From positions 248,001-312,000 of the forward strand of contig CAVZCQ010000003.1 in assembly GCA_963773835.1 (NCBI GenBank): a stretch of 64,000 nucleotides of DNA, given 5' to 3'. Numbering within the stretch: the first letter of the stretch is position 1; every line of letters starts with the position of its first letter. Below the pieces are notes generated by a model that worked only from the letters and a program-made list of their open reading frames with translations, searched no databases and was not told the origin of the DNA. Positions 17,017-25,681 of the stretch are shown piece by piece. Source of the DNA: JOPF136 sp963773835 (GTDB taxonomy: Bacteria; Acidobacteriota; Terriglobia; Acidiferrales; UBA7541). The position numbers and the translations under genes are program-made.

Positions 17017-17880
17017 ATGAGGAGGAATCGCCGATCGCTGTTGTGTGCCGGGCTGGCCGCGCTGCTTCTGATTGCCTGCCCCGGCGCCAACGCGGCGGAG
17101 CTGAAGCCGGAGACGCTCGAGGCATTTAACCGTTACTCGGACGCGCGCGATGCGGAATTCGACCGGGAAGTGGAGCACGACCCGTTCCTGTGGGTGGACG
17201 CGCAGCCGCAGGCGAAACGAGAGGAATACTACCGGGAACTGCGCGGCCAGGGAATGGTGATCGAGCGCCTGGACCAGCGGGTGCAGGGCAAAAAATACGA
17301 GGTCCCGGACGCGATGGTGCACCACTGGGTGGGACTCGTTTTTGTGCCCGGCGTGCACGTGGGCACCGTGGTGCGGCTCGTGGAAGACTACGACCACCAC
17401 TCGAAGTACTACGGGCCGGAAGTGGCGCGGTCGAAACTGATCTCGCGCGACGACGGCCACTTCCTGGTCTACCTGCGGTTCCACAAAAAGCATATCCTCT
17501 CGGTAACCGTGGACACCTGGCACGAGGCCTGGTACCGGACGATCAGCCCGGCGCGGATGGTGAGCCGGTCGCACATCACCCGGTCGCAGGAAGTGGAAAA
17601 CGAGGGCCAGCCGGACGAAAAGCTCCTGCCGGAGGGGCAAGACCGCGGGTTCCTGTGGCGGATGAACACGTACTGGAAATTCGAGGAGAAAGACGGCGGA
17701 ACGTACGTCCAGTGCGAGTCCATCACGCTGACGCGGGACATCCCGTTGCTGCTGAAACCGATCATCGAGCCGTTCGTCACCAGCGTGCCGCGGGAATCGC
17801 TGGTGGCGCTGTTGAACCATACGCGGAAGTTCGCGCTGGAGGCTGCTGCCGGCGCGGGCACGCCGCCGGCGAAACCATGA
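17017..17880 (+). CDS. Conserved secreted protein of unknown function
   Basis: The product is 287 aa from ATG 17017, chosen because a signal peptide follows (RRSLLCAGLAALLLIACPGANA). The ACP context could suggest a lipoprotein, but the Cys is not in a good lipobox. The mature part contains DYDHHSKYYGPEVARSKL and VDTWHEAWYRTISPARMV segments, with a C-terminal domain like the polyketide cyclase/START fold (TYWKFEEKDGGTYVQCESITL). That fold binds hydrophobic ligands. The stop overlaps the next start (ATGA), so the protein is probably made together with the acyl-ligase fusion and may handle the same lipid. No activity can be assigned. Confidence 0.6.
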   Translation: MRRNRRSLLCAGLAALLLIACPGANAAELKPETLEAFNRYSDARDAEFDREVEHDPFLWVDAQPQAKREEYYRELRGQGMVIERLDQRVQGKKYEVPDAMVHHWVGLVFVPGVHVGTVVRLVEDYDHHSKYYGPEVARSKLISRDDGHFLVYLRFHKKHILSVTVDTWHEAWYRTISPARMVSRSHITRSQEVENEGQPDEKLLPEGQDRGFLWRMNTYWKFEEKDGGTYVQCESITLTRDIPLLLKPIIEPFVTSVPRESLVALLNHTRKFALEAAAGAGTPPAKP

Positions 17881-20777
17881 GCGCGCCCGCAACCCCGCAG
17901 AACGGCGTCGCTGCGCCGGCCACGCCCGGCGAGCAGGCCCGGCAGGCGCAGCCGTCCCCCGGCGTATCCCGGTTCCAGAACTTCTGCGAGGCGTTTGCTG
18001 CGGCCGCGGAGCGCCACGCGGCGCGCACCGCGGTGGAAGTCCAGCGGCGCGACACGGTGGAATCCATCACCTACAGCGAACTGGCGCACATGGCGGCGCA
18101 GGAGCGCGCGCGATTTGCCGCGAGAGGGCTGGGGCCGGGCGACCGCTGCGTGATCCTGGCGGAAAACGATGCGCGGTGGTGCGCCGCCCTGCTGGGGATT
18201 CTCCAGATTGGCGCGGTGGCTGTGCCGCTGGACACGAACTACGCGGCGAAGCAGATTGCGCGGCTGCTGGAGGATTCCGGGGCGCGGCTGCTGGTGGCGT
18301 CGGCGCGGATGGAGTCGGTAGCGCGGCAGGCGGCGTCACAGGCGGGCGGAGGCTGCGCGGTGCTGCCGCTCGGCGGGGGAGAGCAGGAGAGCGCGGCCGA
18401 TGCGCAGGCGTGTCCGGCGCGCCGGGAAGACGCTGCGGTGATCCTGTACACGTCCGGGACCACGAGCGACCCGAAAGGCGTCGTGCTGACGCACGGCAAC
18501 CTGCTGGCGGAGCTGGAAGGCATTGTGCGCACCATCTGGCTGGACGAACGGGACGTGCTGCTGGGCGTGCTGCCGCTCTACCATGCGCTGGCGCTGGTGG
18601 CCAATCTGGTGCTGCCGCTCTCGATCGGCGGGCGCGTGGTGTATCTGGAAACGCTGAACAGCACGGAGTTACTGCGTGCGCTCGAGGAACGTGGCATCAC
18701 GGCGCTGTGCTGCGTCCCGCAGTTCTTCTACCTGATCCACGAACGGGTGCGGCAGCAGGTAGCGGCGGCCGATGGCGCGAAGCGGGCTGCGTTCCGTCTG
18801 ATGCTGGGGCTGAATGCCATGCTACGCCGGACAGGAATGAACGTGGGGCCGCGGCTGTTCGCGCGGGTGCATCGCGTGCTGGGGCCCCGGATGCGGCTGC
18901 TGGTGACGGGAGGGTCGCGGTTCGATCCCGCCATCGGGCGCGAACTCTATGCCATGGGGTTCAACATCCTGCAGGCCTATGGGCTGACGGAATCGACCGG
19001 CGGGGCCACGGTTCTGCGCCCGGGAGATCCCGCGGTGGATACGGTGGGCCAGCCGATCTGGAGCGTGGAAGTGAAAATCGGCCCGCGGGGAGACGGCGCG
19101 GGCGTGGGCGGGGTCGAGGGCGGCGCGGAAAGCCGTGGGGAAGTCATCGCGGAAAGCAATGGAGAAGGCGTCGCGGCAAGCGACGGAGAAATCATGATTC
19201 GAGGGCCGGTGGTCATGCAGGGTTACTACAACCGGCCGGACGCTACCGCGGAGGCGCTGCGCGATGGCTGGCTGATGACCGGTGATCTGGGGGTGATCGA
19301 CGCGCGCGGCCGCGTGCGCATCACGGGACGGAAGAAGGAAATCATCGTGCTCAGCTCCGGGAAGAATATCTATCCGGAGGAAATCGAGGCCCACTACCTG
19401 CACTCGCCGTACATAAAAGAGCTGTGCGTAATGGGCCGGGAACGTCCGGGCGAGCCCTCCGCGGAACGGCTCCATGCCGTCGTAGTGCCGAATCAGGACG
19501 TGATGCGCGAACGAAAAGTGTTGAACATGCGCGAGGTGCTGCGGTTCGAAATCGAAAGCATGGGCGTGGCCCTGCCGAGCCACAAACGAGTGCTGAGCTT
19601 CGAGGTGTGGACGGAAGATCTGCCGCGGACGACCACGCGGAAACTGAAACGCTTTGAAATCGCGGCGCGCGCGCGGGAACGTGCCGCGGCGGAGTTGGCG
19701 GCGGGGCCGGGGACCGCTGCGGCGGAGGGTGGCCGTGCGCTGTCCGAATCGGACGCGGCGTGGTGCGCACTGCCGGAGGTGGCCCGGGCCCTGGATGTAA
19801 TCGCGCAGGCGGGGAGAGAGAAAGGTCCGGTGCACCCGGACGCGAATATCGAGCTGCAGATGGGACTGGATTCCATGGAGCGCGTCGAGCTGCTAACCCA
19901 ACTCGAGGAGATGTTCGGCACCACCGTGTCCGATGAGGTGCGGCAGAAGATTTATACGGTGCGCGAACTGGTGGAAGCCGTGCTGCCAAAAGAAGGCGGG
20001 GCGGCTGCGGGAGGGGCGCGCGGCGGCGACGCCTGGGGACGTCTGCTCGGGGCGGGGCCGGGCGGCGTGCCAGAGGACGATCCGCTGTTCCAGGGATTGC
20101 TCGAGGAGCATGGCGTGACGCAGGCGACTCTGTTTCTCGGGGCCAGGCTGCTGCGGGCGCTGGGAACGGTGGTGCTCGGGCTGCGCATCACGGGCGTAGA
20201 GAATTTCCCGCGGGAGGGCGCGTTTCTGCTCTCGCCGAACCACCAGGGCTTTCTCGATATGTTTCTGCTGGCGGGAGCGCTGCCCTGGCACGTTTTCCGG
20301 CGGATGTTTTTCGTCGGGGCGAGCGAATACTACGCCACGCCAACGCGGCAGCGAGTGGCCCGGGCGGTGCACGTGATTCCGGTGGACCCGGACGCGAATC
20401 TGGTGCGCGCGATGCAGGCCGGGGCGTTCGGTCTGCGGCACGGAAAGGTGCTGGTGCTTTTTCCGGAAGGCGAGCGCTCGGTGGACGGGGAGATCAAAAC
20501 GTTCAAGAAGGGCGCGGCGATTCTGTCGCTCCACCTGCGCGCGCCGATAGTGCCGGTAGCCATCCGCGGGTCGTTCGAGTTCTGGCCGCGGGCGCGCGGA
20601 TTCCAGTGGCGGCGATGCCTGCCGGGCAGGGGACGCATTCGCATCGCCATCGGGTCGGCGATTCCGCCGCCGGAGCCGCTGGCCGCGGCCGGCGACCGAC
20701 ACGCTGCGGAGAGAAGGTATGCGACGGCGACCGACACGCTGCGCGCGGCGGTAGACGCGATGTGGCAGCGTTTGTAG
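17877..20777 (+). CDS. Fused AMP-ligase / acyl carrier / PlsC-type acyltransferase
   Basis: The product is 966 aa with three parts. Residues about 20-600 are an AMP-forming acyl-CoA/ACP ligase, with the P-loop ILYTSGTTSDPKGVVL, the YGLTESTGG motif and the C-terminal GRKKEIIVLSSGKNIYPEEIE. About 630-700 is a carrier-protein-like domain with LGLDSMERVELLTQLEE-type sequence (here MGLDSMERVELL), whose Ser would carry phosphopantetheine. About 760-950 is an acyltransferase with NHQGFLD and FPEGERS. Such a chain would activate a fatty acid, tether it and pass it to a glycerol-phosphate-type acceptor. A second, ACP-less relative is at 62402-64000. The stop TAG lies in the foot of the 20774 palindrome. 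Confidence 0.87.
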   Translation: MSAPATPQNGVAAPATPGEQARQAQPSPGVSRFQNFCEAFAAAAERHAARTAVEVQRRDTVESITYSELAHMAAQERARFAARGLGPGDRCVILAENDARWCAALLGILQIGAVAVPLDTNYAAKQIARLLEDSGARLLVASARMESVARQAASQAGGGCAVLPLGGGEQESAADAQACPARREDAAVILYTSGTTSDPKGVVLTHGNLLAELEGIVRTIWLDERDVLLGVLPLYHALALVANLVLPLSIGGRVVYLETLNSTELLRALEERGITALCCVPQFFYLIHERVRQQVAAADGAKRAAFRLMLGLNAMLRRTGMNVGPRLFARVHRVLGPRMRLLVTGGSRFDPAIGRELYAMGFNILQAYGLTESTGGATVLRPGDPAVDTVGQPIWSVEVKIGPRGDGAGVGGVEGGAESRGEVIAESNGEGVAASDGEIMIRGPVVMQGYYNRPDATAEALRDGWLMTGDLGVIDARGRVRITGRKKEIIVLSSGKNIYPEEIEAHYLHSPYIKELCVMGRERPGEPSAERLHAVVVPNQDVMRERKVLNMREVLRFEIESMGVALPSHKRVLSFEVWTEDLPRTTTRKLKRFEIAARARERAAAELAAGPGTAAAEGGRALSESDAAWCALPEVARALDVIAQAGREKGPVHPDANIELQMGLDSMERVELLTQLEEMFGTTVSDEVRQKIYTVRELVEAVLPKEGGAAAGGARGGDAWGRLLGAGPGGVPEDDPLFQGLLEEHGVTQATLFLGARLLRALGTVVLGLRITGVENFPREGAFLLSPNHQGFLDMFLLAGALPWHVFRRMFFVGASEYYATPTRQRVARAVHVIPVDPDANLVRAMQAGAFGLRHGKVLVLFPEGERSVDGEIKTFKKGAAILSLHLRAPIVPVAIRGSFEFWPRARGFQWRRCLPGRGRIRIAIGSAIPPPEPLAAAGDRHAAERRYATATDTLRAAVDAMWQRL

Positions 20778-20801
20778 GGGCACGGCATGCCGTGCCCCTA
20801 C
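20774..20801. repeat. Perfect GTAG-headed palindrome
   Basis: All 28 nt are self-complementary: arms GTAGGGGCACGGCA and TGCCGTGCCCCTAC. The foot GTAG contains the TAG stop of the upstream ligase fusion. It is likely to form a hairpin in the transcript and on either DNA strand. Confidence 0.8.
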
Positions 20802-20839
20802 CGGATGCCGGGCAATCCGAGCTGAAAGGAATTCAGGCC

Positions 20840-21688
20840 ATGTTCGAAAAAAACCTGCTAGCGGGACGCGCAATCCTGATCACCGGGGGCGGCACTGGGC
20901 TGGGCCGCTCGATGGCGTTGCGGTTTGCCGAACTGGGCGCGAAGTTGCATCTGGCCGGGCGGCGCGAGCAGCCGCTACGTGAAACCTGCGAGGCGATTCG
21001 CGCAGCTGGCGGCGCCGGGACGTACTCCTGCTGCGACGTGCGCGAGTTTGCCGCCGTGGAGCGCATGGTGGCGGAGGCGGACGAGGCCACGGGCGGCGTG
21101 GACACGCTGGTGAACAACGCGGCGGGCAACTTCATCGCGCGCACGGAGAAAATTTCGCCGAACGCATTCAACGCGGTGGTGGGAATCGTGCTCAACGGGA
21201 CGTTCCACGCGACGCTGGCGCTGGGACGGAAATGGATCGCGGCCGGGCGCGGCGGAAATGTGCTGAGCATTGTCACGACGTACGCCGGTGTGGGATCCGG
21301 TTCGGGCTACGTGGTGCCGTCGGCATGCGCGAAGGCGGGAGTGCTGGCGCTGACGCGGTCGCTGGCTGTGGAGTGGGCGAAATATCATATTCGGCTGAAC
21401 GCCATCGCGCCCGGGCCGTTCCCTACCGAGGGCGCATGGTCGCGGCTGATGCCGTCTCAGGAGTACGAGGAGCGTGCGAAGAACCACCACCCCATGAAGC
21501 GATTTGGCAGGCATGAAGAACTGACCAACCTCGCCGCGTACCTGCTCGCGCCTCTGTCGGAATACGTGAATGGCGAATGCGTAGTGATTGACGGCGGCCA
21601 GTGGCTGCGCGGGGCGGGCGAGTTCAACAATTTGAGCGAACTGCCGGATGCGCTGTGGAAGCAGATGGAAGAGGCACGAAAAAAATAG
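20840..21688 (+). CDS. SDR-family 2,4-dienoyl-CoA reductase-like oxidoreductase
   Basis: The product is 282 aa from ATG 20840 with AAAGGA upstream. The nucleotide-binding motif is TGGGTGLG, followed by LVNNAAGNF. The active-site region GYVVPSACAKAGVLALTRSLAVEW lacks the normal YxxxK spacing but matches the mitochondrial/peroxisomal 2,4-dienoyl-CoA reductase group, where the Lys sits in SASAKAG and the Tyr lies further upstream. The sequence APGPFPTEGAWSRLMP also matches that group. The likely role is NADPH-dependent reduction of polyunsaturated acyl-CoA. Its position after the acyl-ligase fusion fits fatty acid metabolism. Confidence 0.82.
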   Translation: MFEKNLLAGRAILITGGGTGLGRSMALRFAELGAKLHLAGRREQPLRETCEAIRAAGGAGTYSCCDVREFAAVERMVAEADEATGGVDTLVNNAAGNFIARTEKISPNAFNAVVGIVLNGTFHATLALGRKWIAAGRGGNVLSIVTTYAGVGSGSGYVVPSACAKAGVLALTRSLAVEWAKYHIRLNAIAPGPFPTEGAWSRLMPSQEYEERAKNHHPMKRFGRHEELTNLAAYLLAPLSEYVNGECVVIDGGQWLRGAGEFNNLSELPDALWKQMEEARKK

Positions 21689-21696
21689 GAGACCAC

Positions 21697-22014
21697 ATGG
21701 CAAACAGTTTTGGCACCGACATCCTAATCCAGGCGAAAGACCCGAAGCGCGCGGCGGCTTTCTACGTCAGCCAGCTCGGATTCGAAGTCACGGGCGAAAT
21801 GCCCGATATGATCAGCCTTCATGGCGAGCACATCAACCTGTTCATCGAACGTGGCCCGAAGTTGGGGCCGGTGCTCGAAGTTACGGTAAATGACGTGAAG
21901 GAAGCCAAACGACGACTGGTGAAAAAGGGCTGCAAAATCGTCAAAGACGAGCCGGAATTCCCCAGATGTTACGTCAAAGACCAATTCGGGCTGATTTATA
22001 ACCTCACCCGCTAG
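21697..22014 (+). CDS. VOC (glyoxalase/bleomycin-resistance) family protein
   Basis: The product is 105 aa with ATAGGAGA upstream, only 8 nt after the SDR gene, so the two are probably co-transcribed. It holds one beta-alpha-beta-beta-beta unit pair of the vicinal-oxygen-chelate fold: DILIQAKDPKRAAAFYVSQLGFEVTG and VLEVTVNDVKEAKRRLVKKG, ending in KDQFGLIYNLTR. Family members bind a divalent metal and act in isomerisation, dioxygenation or drug binding. The substrate is not deducible. Confidence 0.8.
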   Translation: MANSFGTDILIQAKDPKRAAAFYVSQLGFEVTGEMPDMISLHGEHINLFIERGPKLGPVLEVTVNDVKEAKRRLVKKGCKIVKDEPEFPRCYVKDQFGLIYNLTR

Positions 22015-22042
22015 CAGGGATGGCTGTCCCTCTCCCACGAGG

Positions 22043-22071
22043 TTGACATACAATATTACCATCGATAGTAT
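22043..22071 (+). promoter_or_regulatory. Promoter/operator of vapBC
   Basis: TTGACA (22043-22048), a 17-nt spacer and TAGTAT (22066-22071) form a consensus-like sigma-70 promoter. The stretch from CATACAAT to GTATGGAG is partly self-complementary (ATAC...GTAT) and could be the operator bound by the VapBC complex. Confidence 0.6.
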
Positions 22072-22091
22072 GGAGGTATGACGAGGTCTAG

Positions 22092-22304
22092 ATGGACACT
22101 GTAACCGTATCCCCGAAATTCCAGGTAGTCATTCCCAAGCGCCTGCGAGAGGCATTGCATCTGCGTCCCGGCCAGAAACTGCTGATCTTTGCCGCTGACG
22201 GGGGCATTCGCCTGGAAGCTCCGCGGCCCATCACCGAGCTGCGCGGAATCTTGAAGGGCAAGCCGTGGCGGGAGGACTACCGTGACCGCAGAGACCGTTA
22301 CTGA
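22092..22304 (+). CDS. vapB: AbrB-type antitoxin VapB
   Basis: The product is 70 aa. Its AbrB/SpoVT swapped-hairpin domain (VTVSPKFQVVIPKRLREALHL) binds DNA, and the basic C-terminal tail (GKPWREDYRDRRDRY) would neutralise the PIN toxin. GAGG precedes the start. The end overlaps the toxin gene by 23 nt, the usual arrangement of such pairs. Autoregulation through the upstream operator is likely. Confidence 0.88.
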   Translation: MDTVTVSPKFQVVIPKRLREALHLRPGQKLLIFAADGGIRLEAPRPITELRGILKGKPWREDYRDRRDRY

Positions 22305-22671
22305 ACCACTGGTGGTAGATTCCTCGGGGTGGCTCGAGTATCTCACTCAAGACGTCAATGCTCATGCGTTCGCACCTTATCTCGAGGGACCTCGTCCTCT
22401 CCTCGTCCCCACGATTGTGCTTTATGAGGTGAAGAAGAAGATCCTGCAAATCGGAAGCAAGACGGAAGCTGACCAATTCGTCTCTCAAGCGTGTCGGCGG
22501 CAAGTGATCCCGCTCGATGAATTGTTGGCGCTCGCTGCCGCCGACGCGAGCATCGTGCACCGGCTCGCGATGGCCGATGCCATTATTTACGCGACCGCAT
22601 GCGCCTTTGAAGCTGAGCTCGTAACTTCCGACAAGGCTTTCGGGGGTCTCCCCGGCGTCACCCTGTTGTAG
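22282..22671 (+). CDS. vapC: PIN-domain toxin VapC
   Basis: The product is 129 aa with a GTG start inside the vapB end, preceded by GGAGGA. The four acidic PIN residues are visible: Asp13 in VVDSSGWLEYL, Glu in VLYEVKKK, Asp in MADAIIYATA and Asp in LVTSDKAF. VapC proteins are Mg-dependent ribonucleases, often cutting tRNA or rRNA. It forms a type II toxin-antitoxin pair with the upstream AbrB-type gene. The pair lies between the VOC gene and thrS. Confidence 0.88.
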   Translation: MTAETVTEPLVVDSSGWLEYLTQDVNAHAFAPYLEGPRPLLVPTIVLYEVKKKILQIGSKTEADQFVSQACRRQVIPLDELLALAAADASIVHRLAMADAIIYATACAFEAELVTSDKAFGGLPGVTLL

Positions 22672-22775
22672 AGGTCGATTGCCACGGCTGCCGCCACTCA
22701 GTCTTCTGCGCGCCTTGACCCCTTCGCAAACTGTCTGATAGCTTTGAAGATTCCCAGTCCAATCGGGAAACGTGC

Positions 22776-24713
22776 ATGGAAACAATTGCCGTCACATTGC
22801 CGGACGGGGCGAAGCGCGAAGTGCCGAAGGGCACCACGCCGGCGGAAATCGCTCGGCAGATTTCGGGCTCGCTGGCGAAAAGCGCGCTGGTGGCGCGCGT
22901 GGATGGCGAGCTGGTGGACCTGTCGCGCCCGCTGCTGGACAACGCGAAGCTGGAAATCCTGACGGTGAAAGACCCGGATGCGCTGTTCGTTTTCCGGCAT
23001 TCGGCGGCGCATTTGCTGGCCGCGGCCGTGCTCGAACTCTTTCCGGACGTGAAGCTGGGCATCGGGCCGCCCATCGATACCGGCTTCTTCTACGAATTCC
23101 TGCGCAACGAGCCGTTCACGCAGGACGACCTGGCGCGCATCGAGAAAAAGATGCACGAGCTGGCCGCGCAGGACATCCCCAACGAGCGGAAGATGTTGCC
23201 GAAGCCGGAAGCGCTGGAGCTGTACAAAAAGTGGGACCAGGGTTTCAAGTGCGAACTCGTCGAAGAAAAAGCTGTCGAGCCCATGGTCTCTTTCTACACC
23301 ACGGGAAAATTCATCGATTTCTGCCGCGGGCCCCACATTCCATCCACCGGGCGCATTCACGCCTTCAAATTGATGAACGTGGCGGGCGCGTACTGGAAGG
23401 GCCTGGAAACCAACCCGCAGATGCAGCGCATCTACGGGGCCTGCTTCTTCACCGACCAGGAGCTGGCCGATTATCTGCACCGTCTGGAAGAGGCGAAGCG
23501 GCGCGACCACCGGCGGCTGGGGCCGGAGCTGGGACTGTTCACCATCGAGGAAGAAGCCGGCCCAGGGCTCATCTTCTGGCATCCCAAGGGCGGGCTGGTG
23601 CGGAAGATCATGGAGGACTGGTCGCGCGAGGAGCACCTGCGCCGCGGCTACAACCTGGTGTTCACGCCGCATGTGATGTTGCGCCACCTGTGGGAGACGA
23701 GCGGGCACACGGATTTTTACAAAGAGAACATGTTCGGCCCCATGGAAGTGGAAAAGGCCGAATACCAGTTGAAACCCATGAACTGCCCGGGGCACATCCT
23801 GATTTACAAATCGCGGCTGCGGAGCTACCGGGAGCTGCCGCTGCGGCTGGCGGAGCTGGGCACGGTGTACCGCTACGAGCGCTCCGGCGTTCTCCACGGG
23901 CTGCTGCGCGTGCGCGGGTTCACGCAGGACGACGCGCACATTTTCTGCACCCGCGAGCAACTGGAAAAAGAAATTGAAGGCTGCGTGGACTTTGCGCTGG
24001 CCGTGCTGCGCACGTTCGGTTTCGACCGCTTCGAGGTGGAGCTTTCGGCGCGCGACCCGGCGCATCCGGAGCATTACGCCGGGACAGTCGAGGAATGGGA
24101 GCACGCCGAGGGCGCGCTGAAGAATTCGCTCGAGCGGATGAAGATTTCCTACAAATATATGCCCGGCGAGGCCGTGTTCTACGGCCCCAAAATCGACGTC
24201 AAATTGCTGGACGCCATCGGGCGCCCGTGGCAGCTCTCGACCGTCCAGTTCGACTTCAACCTGCCGCGGCGCTTCGAGCTCGAATACGTGGGCGATGACG
24301 GGGCGCGGCACCAGCCGGTGATGGTGCATCGTGCGCTGTGGGGCTCCGAGGAACGCTTTTTCGGCGTGCTGATCGAGCACTACGCCGGAGCATTTCCAGC
24401 CTGGCTCGCGCCCGTGCAAGCCACAGTGCTGCCGGTGAGCGCGAAATTCGAGGAGTACGCGCGCGGCGTGGAGGAAAAGCTGCGCAGCGCCGGTTTCCGC
24501 GTGCACCTGGACGACCGCAACGAGAAACTGCAAGCCAAAATCCGCGACGCGCAGCTCGAAAAAATCCCTTACATGCTGGTGGTGGGCGGGAAGGAAGCCG
24601 AGGCCGGAAGCGTCTCCGTGCGCCACCGCTCCAAAGGCGATCTGGGCGCCCGCCCCCTGGCCGAATTCATCGCCGCCCTGCGCGAAGAAGTCGATAATCG
24701 GGTTGCCCTGTGA
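22776..24713 (+). CDS. thrS: Threonyl-tRNA synthetase
   Basis: The product is 645 aa, the normal length. It has an N-terminal TGS domain (METIAVTLPDGAKREVPKG...), the editing/SAD domain with HSAAHLLAAAV, and a class II catalytic core. Within the core are motif 2 (YRYERSGVLHGLLRVRGFTQDDAH) and the zinc-site Cys in KPMNCPGHILIY. The C-terminal domain is the anticodon-binding fold (LPVSAKFEEYARGVEEKLR). It attaches threonine to tRNA-Thr. Its position just before infC-rpmI-rplT is a widely conserved gene order. Confidence 0.97.
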   Translation: METIAVTLPDGAKREVPKGTTPAEIARQISGSLAKSALVARVDGELVDLSRPLLDNAKLEILTVKDPDALFVFRHSAAHLLAAAVLELFPDVKLGIGPPIDTGFFYEFLRNEPFTQDDLARIEKKMHELAAQDIPNERKMLPKPEALELYKKWDQGFKCELVEEKAVEPMVSFYTTGKFIDFCRGPHIPSTGRIHAFKLMNVAGAYWKGLETNPQMQRIYGACFFTDQELADYLHRLEEAKRRDHRRLGPELGLFTIEEEAGPGLIFWHPKGGLVRKIMEDWSREEHLRRGYNLVFTPHVMLRHLWETSGHTDFYKENMFGPMEVEKAEYQLKPMNCPGHILIYKSRLRSYRELPLRLAELGTVYRYERSGVLHGLLRVRGFTQDDAHIFCTREQLEKEIEGCVDFALAVLRTFGFDRFEVELSARDPAHPEHYAGTVEEWEHAEGALKNSLERMKISYKYMPGEAVFYGPKIDVKLLDAIGRPWQLSTVQFDFNLPRRFELEYVGDDGARHQPVMVHRALWGSEERFFGVLIEHYAGAFPAWLAPVQATVLPVSAKFEEYARGVEEKLRSAGFRVHLDDRNEKLQAKIRDAQLEKIPYMLVVGGKEAEAGSVSVRHRSKGDLGARPLAEFIAALREEVDNRVAL

Positions 24714-24867
24714 CCGCATCCCAGTGGGGCAGCCTTTTCATGCTATACTTCGCGATTGCGCGTCGGTATCCCGCCGGTCCGGAACCGCCCAGGGGTGGGT
24801 CTTCCAGGAGTTCGGTCGTGGATGGGTAGCTGTCTCCCAGGGGAACTGAGGCAAAGGAGGCATCCGT
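24714..24867 (+). promoter_or_regulatory. infC leader with TATACT box
   Basis: A TATACT -10-like box lies at 24744-24749. The leader that follows (about 110 nt) is GC-rich with self-complementary runs and ends in a perfect AAAGGAGG (24853-24860), 7 nt before an ATC codon. No -35 consensus is clear. Leaders of infC and of the L35/L20 operon are commonly regulatory in bacteria, but I cannot assign a known structure here. Confidence 0.45.
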
Positions 24868-25458
24868 ATCAGTATCGATCGTAAGTACCGCGTGAATGAA
24901 CGCATCCGCGAACGTGAGATCCGCGTAATTGACGCAGACGGCGGGCAGCTTGGAGTGATGCAGCCGTTTGAAGCCATGAGGAAGGCCCGGGAAGCGGGTC
25001 TCGACCTGGTGGAAATCTCACCGACTGCCGTGCCTCCCGTCTGCAAGATCATGGATTTCGGGAAATTCCGGTACGAGGAGAACAAGCGGGACCACGAGCA
25101 GCGCAAGCACCACCGCGGCGGCCACATCAAGGAAGTGAAGTTCCGGCCCTCGACCGCCGAGCACGACTACCAGGTGCGCAAGAACCGCATCATCGATTTC
25201 CTGACCGACGGGTACAAGGTGAAGGCCATGATCTTCCACCGCGGGCGCGAAATGGCCCACCCCGAAGTCGGACGGCAGAAAATGACGCGCCTGCTGGCGG
25301 AAAAGGACATCCAGGCGCTGGGACAGGTGGAAAGCCCGCCGCGCATGGAAGCGAATATCCTGCTGGCCGTGCTCGCGCCGAAGAAGGGCGCCGCGCCGCC
25401 CGCGCCGCCGCCACCGCAAGCCAAGCGCGGCCCGGAACCCGGCGGAGCAACCGCCTAG
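24868..25458 (+). CDS. infC: Translation initiation factor IF-3
   Basis: The product is 196 aa. AAAGGAGG is 7 nt from ATC 24868, which would start M-SIDRKYRVNERIRERE; the next usable codon, GTG 24892, lacks a ribosome-binding site. The N-terminal domain carries the conserved KYRVNERI start seen across IF-3, and the C-terminal domain carries VKFRPSTAEHDYQVR. The tail after residue 170 is Pro/Ala-rich. IF-3 binds the 30S subunit, checks the start codon and rejects non-canonical ones, so a rare ATC start provides autoregulation, as known for AUU in enterobacteria. It is followed by rpmI after 16 nt. Confidence 0.95.
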   Translation: MSIDRKYRVNERIREREIRVIDADGGQLGVMQPFEAMRKAREAGLDLVEISPTAVPPVCKIMDFGKFRYEENKRDHEQRKHHRGGHIKEVKFRPSTAEHDYQVRKNRIIDFLTDGYKVKAMIFHRGREMAHPEVGRQKMTRLLAEKDIQALGQVESPPRMEANILLAVLAPKKGAAPPAPPPPQAKRGPEPGGATA

Positions 25459-25474
25459 GAATTTGGAGAAGGGA

Positions 25475-25681
25475 ATGGCCAGAAAAGCGAAATTGAAGAC
25501 GCATCGCGGCGCCGCCAAGCGCTTCCGCGTCACGGCGACCGGCAAAATTATGCGCATGCACTCCGGCAAGCGCCACCTGCTGGGCACCAAGGCCGCCAAG
25601 CGCATGCGCCGTCTGAAGAAGCTGACGCAAGTGCATCCGGCGGACGCGCCGAAAGTGCGGCGCATGCTGCCCTACGCCTAG
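25475..25681 (+). CDS. rpmI: 50S ribosomal protein L35
   Basis: The product is 68 aa from ATG 25475 behind GGAGAAGGGA. It shows the L35 signature KLKTHRGAAKRFRVTATGK and HLLGTKAAKRMRRL. It is highly basic and of normal length. It follows infC closely, but the usual partner rplT does not come until 25925, so the gap is unusually wide (see the next feature). Confidence 0.96.
   Translation: MARKAKLKTHRGAAKRFRVTATGKIMRMHSGKRHLLGTKAAKRMRRLKKLTQVHPADAPKVRRMLPYA

Noticed and set aside
22282..22671. vapC as a partner of the PIN-like protein at 60830
   Set aside because: The two differ in size and context; vapC has its own AbrB-type antitoxin, and only the short PIN acidic pattern is shared.
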